DNA of 64,000 nt from Rheinheimera sp. MM224 (GTDB lineage Bacteria; Pseudomonadota; Gammaproteobacteria; Enterobacterales; Alteromonadaceae), in NCBI RefSeq assembly GCF_947090785.1, contig NZ_OX352320.1:4453001-4517000 (forward strand), given 5' to 3'. The position numbers and the translations under genes are program-made. The notes under the pieces are model-generated. The model saw nothing but the letters and a program-made list of their open reading frames with translations. It searched no databases and was not told the DNA's origin. Positions 18,716-28,140 of the stretch are shown here, in pieces (position 1 is the stretch's first letter; every line of letters starts with the position of its first letter).

Positions 18716-20410
18716 ATGAAGACAACCTACGCTTCTGCGCTGATGGGCTTGAGCCTGTTGTTCAGCGGATGTCAGCCGGAAAAACCAACGGATGACGTCA
18801 GCACCATAGCGACTTTTCACTGGTTTGATTATCAGGGCCAAGACGCTGTTTTTGCCGAACCTTTAGCCAAAGGAAGCTACCAAAACCCTGTCGCAGCAGG
18901 CTTTTTCCCTGATCCCAGTATTACCCGCCGTGGTGATGACTATTACATGGTGTTGTCTTCGTTTTCCTATACACCGGGCTTACCGATTTTACACAGCACT
19001 GATCTGGTGAACTGGCAATTAGTCGGCCATGCACTAAGCCGCGCCTCGCAGGTCGACATGTCAGGCATGCAAGTCTCCCGTGGTATTTTTGCCCCTACTA
19101 TCCGCTATCACGACGGTACTTTTTACATCATCACCACTGTAGTGGATAAAGGCGGTAACTTTATTCTGACCGCAACAGACCCTGCCGGGCCATGGTCGGA
19201 TCCGATCTGGTTGCCGGAAGTGGAAGGCATAGACCCGGATCTATTTTTTGATGACGACGGTAAGGTCTATATCAGCCATAACGGCGAAGCACCTGGAGAA
19301 GCCTTGTATGAAGGCCACAGAGCCATTTGGATGTGGCAATACGATCCGGTGAAAAAAGCCGTGTTGCCGGATTCAAAAAAACTGCTGGTGAATGGTGGCG
19401 TCGATTTAAGCACTAAGCCGATTTGGATTGAAGCTCCGCATATTTACAAGCATAACGGCTGGTATTATCTGGTCTGTGCTGAAGGCGGCACTGCTGATCA
19501 ACATTCGGCCGTGGTATTCAGAACCCGCAGTTTGAATGAGCCTTTTGTGCCTTACAACGATAACCCTATTCTGACGCAACGTGATTTACCAGCCGACAGA
19601 GTTAACCCTATTACCACAGCTGGTCATGCCGATTTAGTGCAGTTACCTGATGGCCAGTGGTGGGCGGTATTTCTAGCCACCCGCACCTACGACCAGACTT
19701 ACTTTAATACAGGCCGCGAAACCTTTTTGCTGCCCGTCAGTTGGAAAGACGAATGGCCCACTATTCTGCCTCAGGGGCAAGAAATACCTTATCGTCATAC
19801 TGCACCAACCGGCTTAATCAGTAGCACTGGCGCTTTAACACAAACTGGCAACTTTAGCTGGCGTGATGAATTTGATAGCCAAAGCTTAAAGCCGGACTGG
19901 AACCTGTTGCGTGAATTTGATCAAAGCTGGCTCACTTTGGATGGACAAAACCTGCTGCTGAATGCCAAAGCTGTCGGCATGGATTCCTTATCACAACCTG
20001 CTTTTATAGGTCGTCGCCAGCAACATGCCAGCTTTGAAACCAGCACCAGCCTGCTGGTGCCAAAAGGCAAGATTTCAGCTGGTTTGGTGGTATTTCAGAA
20101 CGAGCAATATCATTACTATCTGGGGGTAAAAACTGCAGCTGGTAAAACTACTGTATTTCTTGAGCAAGCCAAAGGCGGTAAACCCAGCTTGGTTAGCAGC
20201 AAGGACTTACCTGCCAATACAGAACAATTGAAGCTAAGAATCCAAGGCAAAGCGGGAGAAATCAGCTTTTATTACGCTGATCAAAATGGCGAATGGCAAC
20301 AATTGGGTGAAGTGCAGGATGCCAAAATCTTAAGCACTCAGGTCGCTGGTGGTTTTGTTGGCACCACTTTAGGTGTGCATGCACGACAGGAAAAAGAGGC
20401 CACCCCATGA
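18716..20410 (+). CDS. GH43 beta-xylosidase/arabinofuranosidase with C-terminal beta-sandwich, lipoprotein
   Basis: A 564-residue enzyme with lipobox LFSGC (Cys19), so membrane anchored. The five-bladed propeller spans about residues 50-360, with base Asp66 (FFPDPSIT), Asp173 (EGIDPDLFFDDDG) and acid Glu239 (WIEAPHIYKH). The C-terminal region (about 380-560) is the concanavalin-like domain common in two-domain GH43 xylosidases (the beta-xylosidase C2 type). AAGGAACAG precedes the ATG. It probably removes xylose or arabinose from oligosaccharides in the periplasm. The stop overlaps the start of the next gene (ATGA), so the two are translationally coupled and head the rightward operon. Confidence 0.9.
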   Translation: MKTTYASALMGLSLLFSGCQPEKPTDDVSTIATFHWFDYQGQDAVFAEPLAKGSYQNPVAAGFFPDPSITRRGDDYYMVLSSFSYTPGLPILHSTDLVNWQLVGHALSRASQVDMSGMQVSRGIFAPTIRYHDGTFYIITTVVDKGGNFILTATDPAGPWSDPIWLPEVEGIDPDLFFDDDGKVYISHNGEAPGEALYEGHRAIWMWQYDPVKKAVLPDSKKLLVNGGVDLSTKPIWIEAPHIYKHNGWYYLVCAEGGTADQHSAVVFRTRSLNEPFVPYNDNPILTQRDLPADRVNPITTAGHADLVQLPDGQWWAVFLATRTYDQTYFNTGRETFLLPVSWKDEWPTILPQGQEIPYRHTAPTGLISSTGALTQTGNFSWRDEFDSQSLKPDWNLLREFDQSWLTLDGQNLLLNAKAVGMDSLSQPAFIGRRQQHASFETSTSLLVPKGKISAGLVVFQNEQYHYYLGVKTAAGKTTVFLEQAKGGKPSLVSSKDLPANTEQLKLRIQGKAGEISFYYADQNGEWQQLGEVQDAKILSTQVAGGFVGTTLGVHARQEKEATP

Positions 20411-23274
20411 ACAGCCAGGCCATGAAAACCGCTTTTACTTTCAGTTTAGTCTTAGCCCTTTTCAGCACGTCAGTTGTTGCTTTGCCAGCTGATTATCTGG
20501 CGCAACAACCAGCCAAAGGCGACTTTGCTTTGGTTAGCAAAAGCACGCAGGCAACAATTCAGCTGGATGAAAAGGACCATAAAGGCTTAAAACGTGCCGT
20601 ACAAAGCCTGCAACAGGATATTCAAAAAGTCAGCGGCAAAAGTTTAAGTATCAGTGAAACAGCGGAAAACAAGCAGCTGCTGATTATCGGCAGCCTGGGC
20701 AACAATACACTTCTCGATCAACTGATAGCCGCAGGAAAGCTGGATGTAAGCGCCATTCAGGGTCGCTGGGAAGCCTATTTAATTCAGGTGATTGAACAGC
20801 CTTTGCCGGGCGTCGAGCAAGCATTGGTAATAGCTGGCAGCGATAAAAGAGGCGCTATTTTTGGCGTTTATGATCTGGCCGAAACCATAGGGGTATCGCC
20901 CTGGAGCTGGTGGGCCGATGTGCCGGTGAAAAAGCAAGAACAGCTTTATATCAAAGCGGGCACCCGCCTGACTGATGCGCCCAAAGTAAAATACCGTGGC
21001 ATCTTTTTAAATGACGAACATCCGGCTTTAACCAATTGGACCAGCGAAAAATTTGGCGGCTACAACAGCCAGTTTTATCAGCATGTATTTGAGCTTTTAC
21101 TGCGGCTGAAGTCGAATTTCCTCTGGCCTGCGATGTGGAATAACGCCTTTGCCGATGACGATCCACAAAACGCTATTTTGGCCGATGAAATGGGCATAGT
21201 GATGAGCAACAGCCACCACGAGCCTATGATGCGCGCCGACAAAGAATGGAACAGATACGGTAAAGGACCATGGGAATACTCCAGCAACCGCGACACTATT
21301 TATAAGTTCTGGCAAGAAGGCGCGAAGCGGCATAAAAACCTGGAAAGCATTTTTACTCTTGGCATGCGTGGTCAGGAAGATGAGCCGATGAGCGAAGGTG
21401 AAAACATCGGCTTACTGGAGCAAGTAGTAGCCGATCAACGCCAGATATTAACAGAAACCTTTAAAGACAAACCGATCACCGACGTGCCACAAGTCTGGGC
21501 TTTGTACAAAGAAGTACAAGGCTTTTATGAGCGTGGTATGAGAGTGCCGGACGATGTGACCTTACTTTGGGCTGATGATAACTACGGCAATATCCGCCGC
21601 CTGCCCACAGCCGAAGAGCGTGGCCGTGCCGGTGGCGCTGGTGTCTATTATCACTTTGATTATGTCGGCAGCCCCCGCTCTTACCGCTGGATTAATACAG
21701 TGCCTATGGCAAAAATCTGGGAACAGATGAATTTAGCCTGGCAATTTCAGGCTGATCGTATCTGGATAGTCAATGTTGGGGATTTAAAACCGATGGAATT
21801 TCCCATCGACTTTTTCCTGCGTATGGCCTGGAACCCACCTGCTTTTAAAGCCGATAACTTAGAGCAATTTGCCGTCAGCTGGGCCACGCAACAATTCAGT
21901 GCACAACATGCGGCAACTATAGCTGAACTGATCCAGGGTTACACCACACACAACGGCCGTCGTAAACCTGAAGCTGTGGAACCCCATACCTACAGCATTT
22001 TCCATTATCAGGAAGCAGAGCGCGTCAGCCAGGAGCTTGCTGCTTTAGTGAAAAAATCGGATGAGCTGTACCGTCAATTACCGACTGAACAAAGAGATGC
22101 TTATATCCAGTTGGTATCGCATCCACTGAAAGCCAGTCAGGCTGTGTATGAATTAAACCGTGCAGTGGCGATGAATAAATTGCATGGCGAACAAGGCCGG
22201 GTGACTACCACTTATTGGGCAGAGCAGGTGCGCTTCTGGTTTAAACAGGATGCAGAGCTAACGAATCTTTACCACAGCCTGAGCGATGGCCGCTGGAACC
22301 ATATGATGTCGCAACCTCACATTGGTTTTACCTACTGGCGTAACCCACCTGCGAACTTAATGCCTGTGGTGTCAGTCGCAGAACCTATGCCCGTGGCAGA
22401 TATGGGCGTAGCGCCTGAAGGTTCGGCTTTTTCATGGCCTATCAGCGAATACAAAGGTCAGCCCTTAGCACTGGACCCTTTTTACCCTCATGGTCAAACA
22501 GAGCGCAGCATTGAAGTATTTAACAAAGGCAGTTTGCCCTTTGAGTTCAATGCTAAAGCATCAGCCGACTGGATCCAGCTCAGCCAAACGAAAGGCCAGA
22601 TTGAAGTTGCACAAACGATTCAGGTCAACATCGACTGGAGCAAAGTGAAAACCGGGCTGAATGTCGGCGAAGTGCATGTGCAGGGCACTGGCTGGGGCGG
22701 CGCCAAAATTAAAGTGTCGGCCGTGAAACCTAAAACAGAGCCGACTTCAGGTTTTGTTGAAGCAGACGGTTATATAGCGCTGGACGCCGCCAGTGCAAAG
22801 GTACAAGGCAATAACAACCAAAGCTGGTGGCAACTGATCCCGGGCCATGGCCGTGGTGAAGCCTCAATGGCAGCTATGACAGAACTGGATTATCAAATCA
22901 AAGATATTCGCAAAGCCCCTTATCTGGAATACCCGCTGTATTTCCATTCCACGGGTGAATTCACTTTGCATAGCGTGATAGCCCCCACTTTGGATCTGGT
23001 GCCTGGCCGTGGTTTGCGTTTTGCTGTGGCGCTGAATAATGACAAGCCCGAACTTGTAGACAGTCTGGCAAATAAAAACCCTGCTGTGTGGGATAACGCA
23101 GTGTTGGATGGGGTGCGGGTGATCAAAACTGCTATCAAAGTGAATAAGCCTGGCGAACATAAACTACGAATTTATCTGGTCGACCCGGCCTTAGTGCTGC
23201 AAAAACTGATGATTGATACAGGCGGCCTGAAGCCCAGTTATTTAGGGCCAGAGCAAAGCGTATATAAAAAATGA
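20407..23274 (+). CDS. GH115 xylan alpha-1,2-glucuronidase
   Basis: A 955-residue glycoside hydrolase family 115 protein, a family that removes (4-O-methyl)glucuronic acid side chains from intact glucuronoxylan. The signal peptide (about 26 residues) ends VVALPAD. The N-terminal domain is followed by the conserved central block (GVSPWSWWADVPV, KYRGIFLNDEHPAL, FLWPAMWNNAF, and WADDNYGNIRRLP near 390) and a C-terminal beta-sandwich region (about 780-945). Length is normal for GH115. The start overlaps the end of the GH43 gene. Being exported, it debranches xylan outside the cytoplasm and makes the backbone accessible to the GH10 and GH43 enzymes. Confidence 0.92.
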   Translation: MNSQAMKTAFTFSLVLALFSTSVVALPADYLAQQPAKGDFALVSKSTQATIQLDEKDHKGLKRAVQSLQQDIQKVSGKSLSISETAENKQLLIIGSLGNNTLLDQLIAAGKLDVSAIQGRWEAYLIQVIEQPLPGVEQALVIAGSDKRGAIFGVYDLAETIGVSPWSWWADVPVKKQEQLYIKAGTRLTDAPKVKYRGIFLNDEHPALTNWTSEKFGGYNSQFYQHVFELLLRLKSNFLWPAMWNNAFADDDPQNAILADEMGIVMSNSHHEPMMRADKEWNRYGKGPWEYSSNRDTIYKFWQEGAKRHKNLESIFTLGMRGQEDEPMSEGENIGLLEQVVADQRQILTETFKDKPITDVPQVWALYKEVQGFYERGMRVPDDVTLLWADDNYGNIRRLPTAEERGRAGGAGVYYHFDYVGSPRSYRWINTVPMAKIWEQMNLAWQFQADRIWIVNVGDLKPMEFPIDFFLRMAWNPPAFKADNLEQFAVSWATQQFSAQHAATIAELIQGYTTHNGRRKPEAVEPHTYSIFHYQEAERVSQELAALVKKSDELYRQLPTEQRDAYIQLVSHPLKASQAVYELNRAVAMNKLHGEQGRVTTTYWAEQVRFWFKQDAELTNLYHSLSDGRWNHMMSQPHIGFTYWRNPPANLMPVVSVAEPMPVADMGVAPEGSAFSWPISEYKGQPLALDPFYPHGQTERSIEVFNKGSLPFEFNAKASADWIQLSQTKGQIEVAQTIQVNIDWSKVKTGLNVGEVHVQGTGWGGAKIKVSAVKPKTEPTSGFVEADGYIALDAASAKVQGNNNQSWWQLIPGHGRGEASMAAMTELDYQIKDIRKAPYLEYPLYFHSTGEFTLHSVIAPTLDLVPGRGLRFAVALNNDKPELVDSLANKNPAVWDNAVLDGVRVIKTAIKVNKPGEHKLRIYLVDPALVLQKLMIDTGGLKPSYLGPEQSVYKK

Positions 23275-23304
23275 ATACACAAAACTTAAACGGATACAGA
23301 TGAT

Positions 23305-24246
23305 ATGAATCAGCTAGAACAACTCAGCAAAATAACGGTCGTAGTGGCAGATAGCGGCGATATTGCCGCTATACAACAGCTTCAACCTACCGAAGCGACC
23401 ACTAACCCATCGCTTATATTGCAGGCCAGCCAGCAGGCGGATTATCAGCATTTATTGCACAGCGCACTCAAAGGCAATGAGCAGGATATTGCTGCAGCCT
23501 GTGAGCAAGTGACAGTGAATTTTGGCTGTGAAATTTTGCGCCATATACCAGGTCGGGTCTCAACTGAAATTGACGCCCGCTTGTCTTTTGATACCGAAGC
23601 CAGTGTGGCCAAAGCCTTGAGTATTATTGGTCGTTACCGCGCAGCAGGCGTGGACTCCAACAGAGTGCTGATTAAACTGGCAGCCACCTGGCAAGGTATT
23701 CAGGCCGCAGCACGGCTGGAGAAGTTAGGTATTCATTGCAACCTGACGTTGATCTTTAGTCTGGCTCAGGCCAAAGCCTGTGCCGATGCTGGTGTGACCT
23801 TAATTTCACCTTTTGTTGGCCGTATTCTGGACTGGTACAAACAAAATCAGCCAGAGCTGGATTTTTCCGGTGATAAAGACCCCGGCGTCATATCAGTCAA
23901 AACTATTTATAACTATTACAAAAACCATGGCATTCCGACAGTGGTGATGGGTGCGAGCTTTCGTAATGTCGATCAAATCCGCCAACTGGCGGGTTGTGAT
24001 TTGCTAACGATAGCCCCTAATTTGTTACTGCAACTCAAAGACTCTTTTGACCCTTTACCAGCAGCTTTGCAGCCAGTGAGCACCCAAAGCCCCGCCACAC
24101 CCAAAGCCCTGAGTCAGGCTGAATTTTTATGGCAACTGAATGAAGACGCCATGGCTACTGAAAAGCTGGCCGAAGGTATTCGCAAATTTGCAGTGGATCA
24201 GCGCAAGCTGGAGCAACTGTTACAAAACCTGAACCAACAGTCTTAG
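23305..24246 (+). CDS. tal: transaldolase
   Basis: A 313-residue cytoplasmic enzyme of the non-oxidative pentose-phosphate pathway. The family blocks EATTNPSLIL and VLIKLAATWQGI (Schiff-base Lys124) are intact, as is CNLTLIFSLAQA with ISPFVGRILDW. It lies 30 nt after the GH115 gene and 9 nt before transketolase, so the pathway that uses xylulose 5-phosphate is encoded in the same transcript as xylan debranching enzymes. It is a dedicated, probably xylose-induced copy; a housekeeping copy may exist elsewhere in the genome. Confidence 0.95.
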   Translation: MNQLEQLSKITVVVADSGDIAAIQQLQPTEATTNPSLILQASQQADYQHLLHSALKGNEQDIAAACEQVTVNFGCEILRHIPGRVSTEIDARLSFDTEASVAKALSIIGRYRAAGVDSNRVLIKLAATWQGIQAAARLEKLGIHCNLTLIFSLAQAKACADAGVTLISPFVGRILDWYKQNQPELDFSGDKDPGVISVKTIYNYYKNHGIPTVVMGASFRNVDQIRQLAGCDLLTIAPNLLLQLKDSFDPLPAALQPVSTQSPATPKALSQAEFLWQLNEDAMATEKLAEGIRKFAVDQRKLEQLLQNLNQQS

Positions 24247-24255
24247 GATATTGCC

Positions 24256-26256
24256 ATGCATTCTCATCATCAAACTGATCACAAAACCCGCGCTAATGCC
24301 ATCCGCGCTTTAGCTATGGATGCAGTACAAAAAGCCAATTCAGGCCACCCCGGCGCCCCCATGGGCATGGCCGATATTGCCGAAGTACTCTGGCTACAAT
24401 TTTTAAAGCATAACCCGGCTAATCCGTCATTCAGCAACAGAGACCGTTTTGTGCTGAGTAACGGCCATGCTTCTATGTTGTTGTATTCATTGCTGCATTT
24501 AACAGGTTATGAATTATCTATTGAGGATATAAAGTCTTTCCGTCAGCTGCATTCCAAAACTCCGGGTCACCCTGAATTGGGTTACACCGCAGGCGTCGAA
24601 ACCACCACTGGTCCTTTGGGTGCTGGTATTGCCAATGCGGTAGGGATGGCAATAGCCGAAAAAACTCTGGCGGCGCAATTTAACCGGCCTGATTACCCAG
24701 TCGTCGATCACTTTACTTATTGTTTCCTCGGTGATGGCTGCCTGATGGAAGGTTTATCCCATGAAGCCAGTTCGCTGGCTGGTACCTTAGGCCTTGGAAA
24801 ACTGATTGCCTTTTGGGATGACAATGGTATTTCTATTGATGGCCATGTCGAAGGCTGGTTTACCGACGACACGCCGGCACGTTTTCACTCTTATGGCTGG
24901 CAAGTGATCCGGGTGGATGGCCATAACCCAGCTCAAATTGCCGATGCCATCACACAAGCTCAGGCAGAAACTGACAGACCCACGCTGATTTGCTGTAAAA
25001 CTATTATTGGCTATGGCAGCCCGAATAAATCAGGCTCTCATGACAGTCACGGCTCGCCTTTGGGCGATGGCGAAATAGCCAAAACCCGTGAATTTCTGCA
25101 ATGGGATCATATTCCTTTTGAAATTCCGGCCGACATTTATGCCGCCTGGGACTGCAAAACCAAAGGCGCAGCGCTTGAACAGCAATGGACAGAGTTATTT
25201 GCCGCCTACAAAAACGAGTACCCTGAACTGGCCGCTGAATACCAACGTCGTGTGATAGACAGGGTGTTACCGGCTAATTTTGAAGCGGCCACTCAAAGTT
25301 TTATCGAGAATTGCCAAAACCAACAGCAGGATATTGCCAGTCGCAAAGCATCACAGCTTTGTATCGCTCATTTTGCGGCACTGCTGCCTGAAGTTTTAGG
25401 TGGCTCGGCCGATTTGGCAGGTTCTAACCTGACCTTATGGTCGGGCAGCAAAGGCCTGACCAAAGACGATAGCTCCGGCAACTATATTTATTACGGCGTA
25501 CGCGAATTTGGCATGGTCGCCATAATGAACGGCATTACAGCCCATGGTGGTTTCCGCTGTTATGGCGCGACTTTCCTGATGTTTATGGAATACGCCCGCA
25601 ATGCGGTACGGATGTCGGCCTTAATGAAGCTGCCGAATATTTATGTTTTTACTCATGATTCTATAGGTCAGGGCGAAGACGGCCCGACGCACCAGCCAAT
25701 AGAGCAACTGACGAACTTACGGACGACGCCTAATCTGGTGACTTGGCGGCCTGCCGATTTAACTGAAACCGCTGTGGCCTGGAAAACAGCTTTAACGACC
25801 ACAACCTCACCTTCAGCTTTGGTATTTAGCCGACAAAATCTGCGTCAGTTCCAGCGTAATTCGGAGCAAATCAGGTTAATCAGCAAAGGCGGTTATATTT
25901 TAAAAGACTGTGGCACTGCACCAGACATAGTGCTGATAGCCACAGGCTCTGAACTGCAACTGGCGTGCGATACAGCTGACAAACTCAATGCAGCAGGTAA
26001 AAAAGTGAATGTGGTGTCTATGCCAAGCACTACTTTATTTGACCAGCAATCTGAGTTTTACCGTGATTCGGTGTTACCGGACCAGGCGAAAATTGTTGCG
26101 ATAGAAGCGGCTCACCCTGATTTTTGGTACAAATATGTCGGTAAAAAAGGCCTGATTATTGGTATCAGTAGCTTTGGTGAATCCGCACCTGGCCCTGCCT
26201 TGCTGGATTATTTTGGCTTTAATGCAGAGGTAATAGCAGCTAAGATTCTGGCCTAG
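24256..26256 (+). CDS. tkt: transketolase
   Basis: A 666-residue thiamine-diphosphate enzyme, the standard bacterial length. The N-terminal TPP domain has [19 protein letters not shown] and [22 protein letters not shown] (Mg/TPP motif). The middle domain has [12 protein letters not shown], and the C-terminal domain starts near residue 535. AGGA lies 7 nt before the ATG. It transfers two-carbon units between xylulose 5-phosphate and aldoses, completing pentose catabolism together with the adjacent transaldolase. It is co-transcribed with GH43, GH115 and tal. Confidence 0.96.
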   Translation: MHSHHQTDHKTRANAIRALAMDAVQKANSGHPGAPMGMADIAEVLWLQFLKHNPANPSFSNRDRFVLSNGHASMLLYSLLHLTGYELSIEDIKSFRQLHSKTPGHPELGYTAGVETTTGPLGAGIANAVGMAIAEKTLAAQFNRPDYPVVDHFTYCFLGDGCLMEGLSHEASSLAGTLGLGKLIAFWDDNGISIDGHVEGWFTDDTPARFHSYGWQVIRVDGHNPAQIADAITQAQAETDRPTLICCKTIIGYGSPNKSGSHDSHGSPLGDGEIAKTREFLQWDHIPFEIPADIYAAWDCKTKGAALEQQWTELFAAYKNEYPELAAEYQRRVIDRVLPANFEAATQSFIENCQNQQQDIASRKASQLCIAHFAALLPEVLGGSADLAGSNLTLWSGSKGLTKDDSSGNYIYYGVREFGMVAIMNGITAHGGFRCYGATFLMFMEYARNAVRMSALMKLPNIYVFTHDSIGQGEDGPTHQPIEQLTNLRTTPNLVTWRPADLTETAVAWKTALTTTTSPSALVFSRQNLRQFQRNSEQIRLISKGGYILKDCGTAPDIVLIATGSELQLACDTADKLNAAGKKVNVVSMPSTTLFDQQSEFYRDSVLPDQAKIVAIEAAHPDFWYKYVGKKGLIIGISSFGESAPGPALLDYFGFNAEVIAAKILA

Positions 26257-26275
26257 ACCCCGGAAATCAAAATAA

Positions 26276-26321
26276 AGACTTCAACCTTATCTAGCCTGTT
26301 GGGGCAACAAGGTTGAAGTCT
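26276..26321. repeat. 13-bp perfect inverted repeat between tkt and the GH9 gene
   Basis: AGACTTCAACCTT, 20 nt, AAGGTTGAAGTCT. No T-tract follows (TGACTCCCTG). It may attenuate or protect the upstream mRNA, or be another REP-like palindrome; it ends 24 nt before the GH9 start. Confidence 0.6.
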
Positions 26322-26345
26322 GACTCCCTGAAAAAGGATTTTGTT

Positions 26346-28043
26346 ATGCGCCTGGCTTTTTCTGTGCTTTGTTTTGTCTCTGCTGCCAGTTGCTACGCAG
26401 CAGAACCAGCAGCTTTGCTTAAAGTGAATCAAAGTGGCTACCTGAACCAAGGCCAAAAGCTGGCGGTGATCCCCGGAAAAAGCCAACACACTTTTCAACT
26501 AGTCGCCTTACCATCGGGCCAGATTGTCTTTAAGGGCCAAAGCTCGGCAGCTCAACACTGGGCTCCGGCGGATGAAAAAGTCAGTATTGCTGATTTCACT
26601 CCAGTACAAAACAATGGCCGCTACCGGCTTGAAGTCGCTGGATTTACCGCTGTTGAACTACAAATCGCAGCTCAACCTTATACCCAATTGCATGATGCAG
26701 CTATCAAAGCCTATTACTTTAATCGCGCCTCACAGCAACTGGACTCTGCTTACGCAGGAGTATGGGCCCGCCCTGCCGGACACCCGGATGTTCAGGTGAA
26801 AATACATAGCTCCGCAGCCTCGGCCAGCAGACCCACAGGCACTGTAGTTCAGTCACCCAAAGGCTGGTACGACGCTGGTGATTACAATAAATACATAGTG
26901 AATTCCGGCATCAGTACTTTTACTTTATTGGATGCCTGGACAGACTTCAAAGACTTTTACCGCCAGCGGCAGTGGAATATCCCGGAATCCGGCAACAGCA
27001 TGCCGGACTTACTGGATGAAGTGGTATGGAATCTGGACTGGATGAGCAGTATGCAAGATCCGGCGGACGGCGGTGTTTATCATAAACTAACCAATCTGAA
27101 TTTTGACGGCACTGTTATGCCGCATCAGGCAGTCGCACCACGTTATCTGGTGCAAAAAACCACGGCAGCAGCTTTAAACTTTGCTGCTGTGATGGCCAAA
27201 GCCAGCAGAGTAATGGCCGAATTTGACAAAGAACAGCCAGGTAAAGCGGCTTTGTTCAGGCAACAAGCTATTCAGGCTTGGCAATGGGCAAGCAAAAATC
27301 CGGCTATTTATTATCAACAACCTGCAGATGTCAGCACAGGCGCTTATGGCGATAAAAATCTGGCGGATGAATTTGCCTGGGCTGCAGCTGAGCTTTATTT
27401 GCTCACGGGTGAACAGCCTTACCTGCAGCAGTTTTTTCAGTTAGCTCAGCCAGTACAAACCGCCTCCTGGGCTGACGTCGCCGCTTTGGGTTATTTCTCT
27501 TTGGCAAAAGAAGCAAATCGGCGGACGCCAGAGCAGCGCCAGTTGGTGTTCAGCGCTATTACGGCAATGGCCGATCAGTTTGTAACTCAACATCAGGCTT
27601 CAGCTTATAAAGTGGCTATGGTGCCGGAAGATTTTGTCTGGGGCAGTAATGCGGTGGCGATGAATAAAGCCATCTTGTTGTACAAAGCCAATCAAATTAC
27701 GGCAAAAGCCGACTACGTCGAGGCTATGCAAGGTTTGCTGGATTATGTGCTTGGTCGTAACCCACTGGATTTATCTTATGTCACAGGTTTTGGCGTAAAA
27801 AGCCCACAACATATCCATCACCGCCCTTCTGAAGCTGACGGTATAAAAGCACCGGTGCCGGGTTGGTTAGCTGGTGGTGCACAACCTGGACAGCAGGATA
27901 AATGTAAGTACAACAGCACATTACCAGCCAAATCTTATGCCGATGACTGGTGCAGCTATGCCAGCAACGAAGTCACTATCAACTGGAATGCGCCGCTGGT
28001 GTATATGCTGGCCGCTTTTTCTCAGCCAGTTCCAAAGCCTTGA
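26346..28043 (+). CDS. GH9 endo/exo-glucanase (cellulase-like), exported
   Basis: A 565-residue GH9 enzyme. ATG 26346 follows AAAAAGGAT; the frame is open to 26313 but that gives no better start. A signal peptide of about 18 residues ends CYAA. The N-terminal Ig-like domain (about 22-110, KVNQSGYLNQGQKLAVI) is typical of CelD-type GH9. The (alpha/alpha)6 domain shows GWYDAGDYNKY (Asp176 and Asp179) and the C-terminal catalytic Glu542 in SNEVTINWNAP. It would cleave beta-1,4-glucan or mixed-linkage glucan, or trim cello-oligosaccharides as some Ig-GH9 proteins do. It is last gene of the rightward operon, after a hairpin. Confidence 0.9.
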   Translation: MRLAFSVLCFVSAASCYAAEPAALLKVNQSGYLNQGQKLAVIPGKSQHTFQLVALPSGQIVFKGQSSAAQHWAPADEKVSIADFTPVQNNGRYRLEVAGFTAVELQIAAQPYTQLHDAAIKAYYFNRASQQLDSAYAGVWARPAGHPDVQVKIHSSAASASRPTGTVVQSPKGWYDAGDYNKYIVNSGISTFTLLDAWTDFKDFYRQRQWNIPESGNSMPDLLDEVVWNLDWMSSMQDPADGGVYHKLTNLNFDGTVMPHQAVAPRYLVQKTTAAALNFAAVMAKASRVMAEFDKEQPGKAALFRQQAIQAWQWASKNPAIYYQQPADVSTGAYGDKNLADEFAWAAAELYLLTGEQPYLQQFFQLAQPVQTASWADVAALGYFSLAKEANRRTPEQRQLVFSAITAMADQFVTQHQASAYKVAMVPEDFVWGSNAVAMNKAILLYKANQITAKADYVEAMQGLLDYVLGRNPLDLSYVTGFGVKSPQHIHHRPSEADGIKAPVPGWLAGGAQPGQQDKCKYNSTLPAKSYADDWCSYASNEVTINWNAPLVYMLAAFSQPVPKP

Positions 28044-28049
28044 TAAAAC

Positions 28050-28077
28050 AAAGCAGCCTGAGGATTCAGGCTGCTTT
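28050..28077. terminator. bidirectional terminator between the GH9 and MFS genes
   Basis: AAAGCAGCCTGA, GGAT, TCAGGCTGCTTT: perfect 12-bp arms. On the minus strand it is followed by GTTTTATC. It lies between two convergent genes. Confidence 0.75.
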
Positions 28078-28140
28078 GAACACTTTCGAGCCAAATGCTC
28101 GAGGCTCTACTCATTGGGATCGGGCTTTTGTATCATCAAT

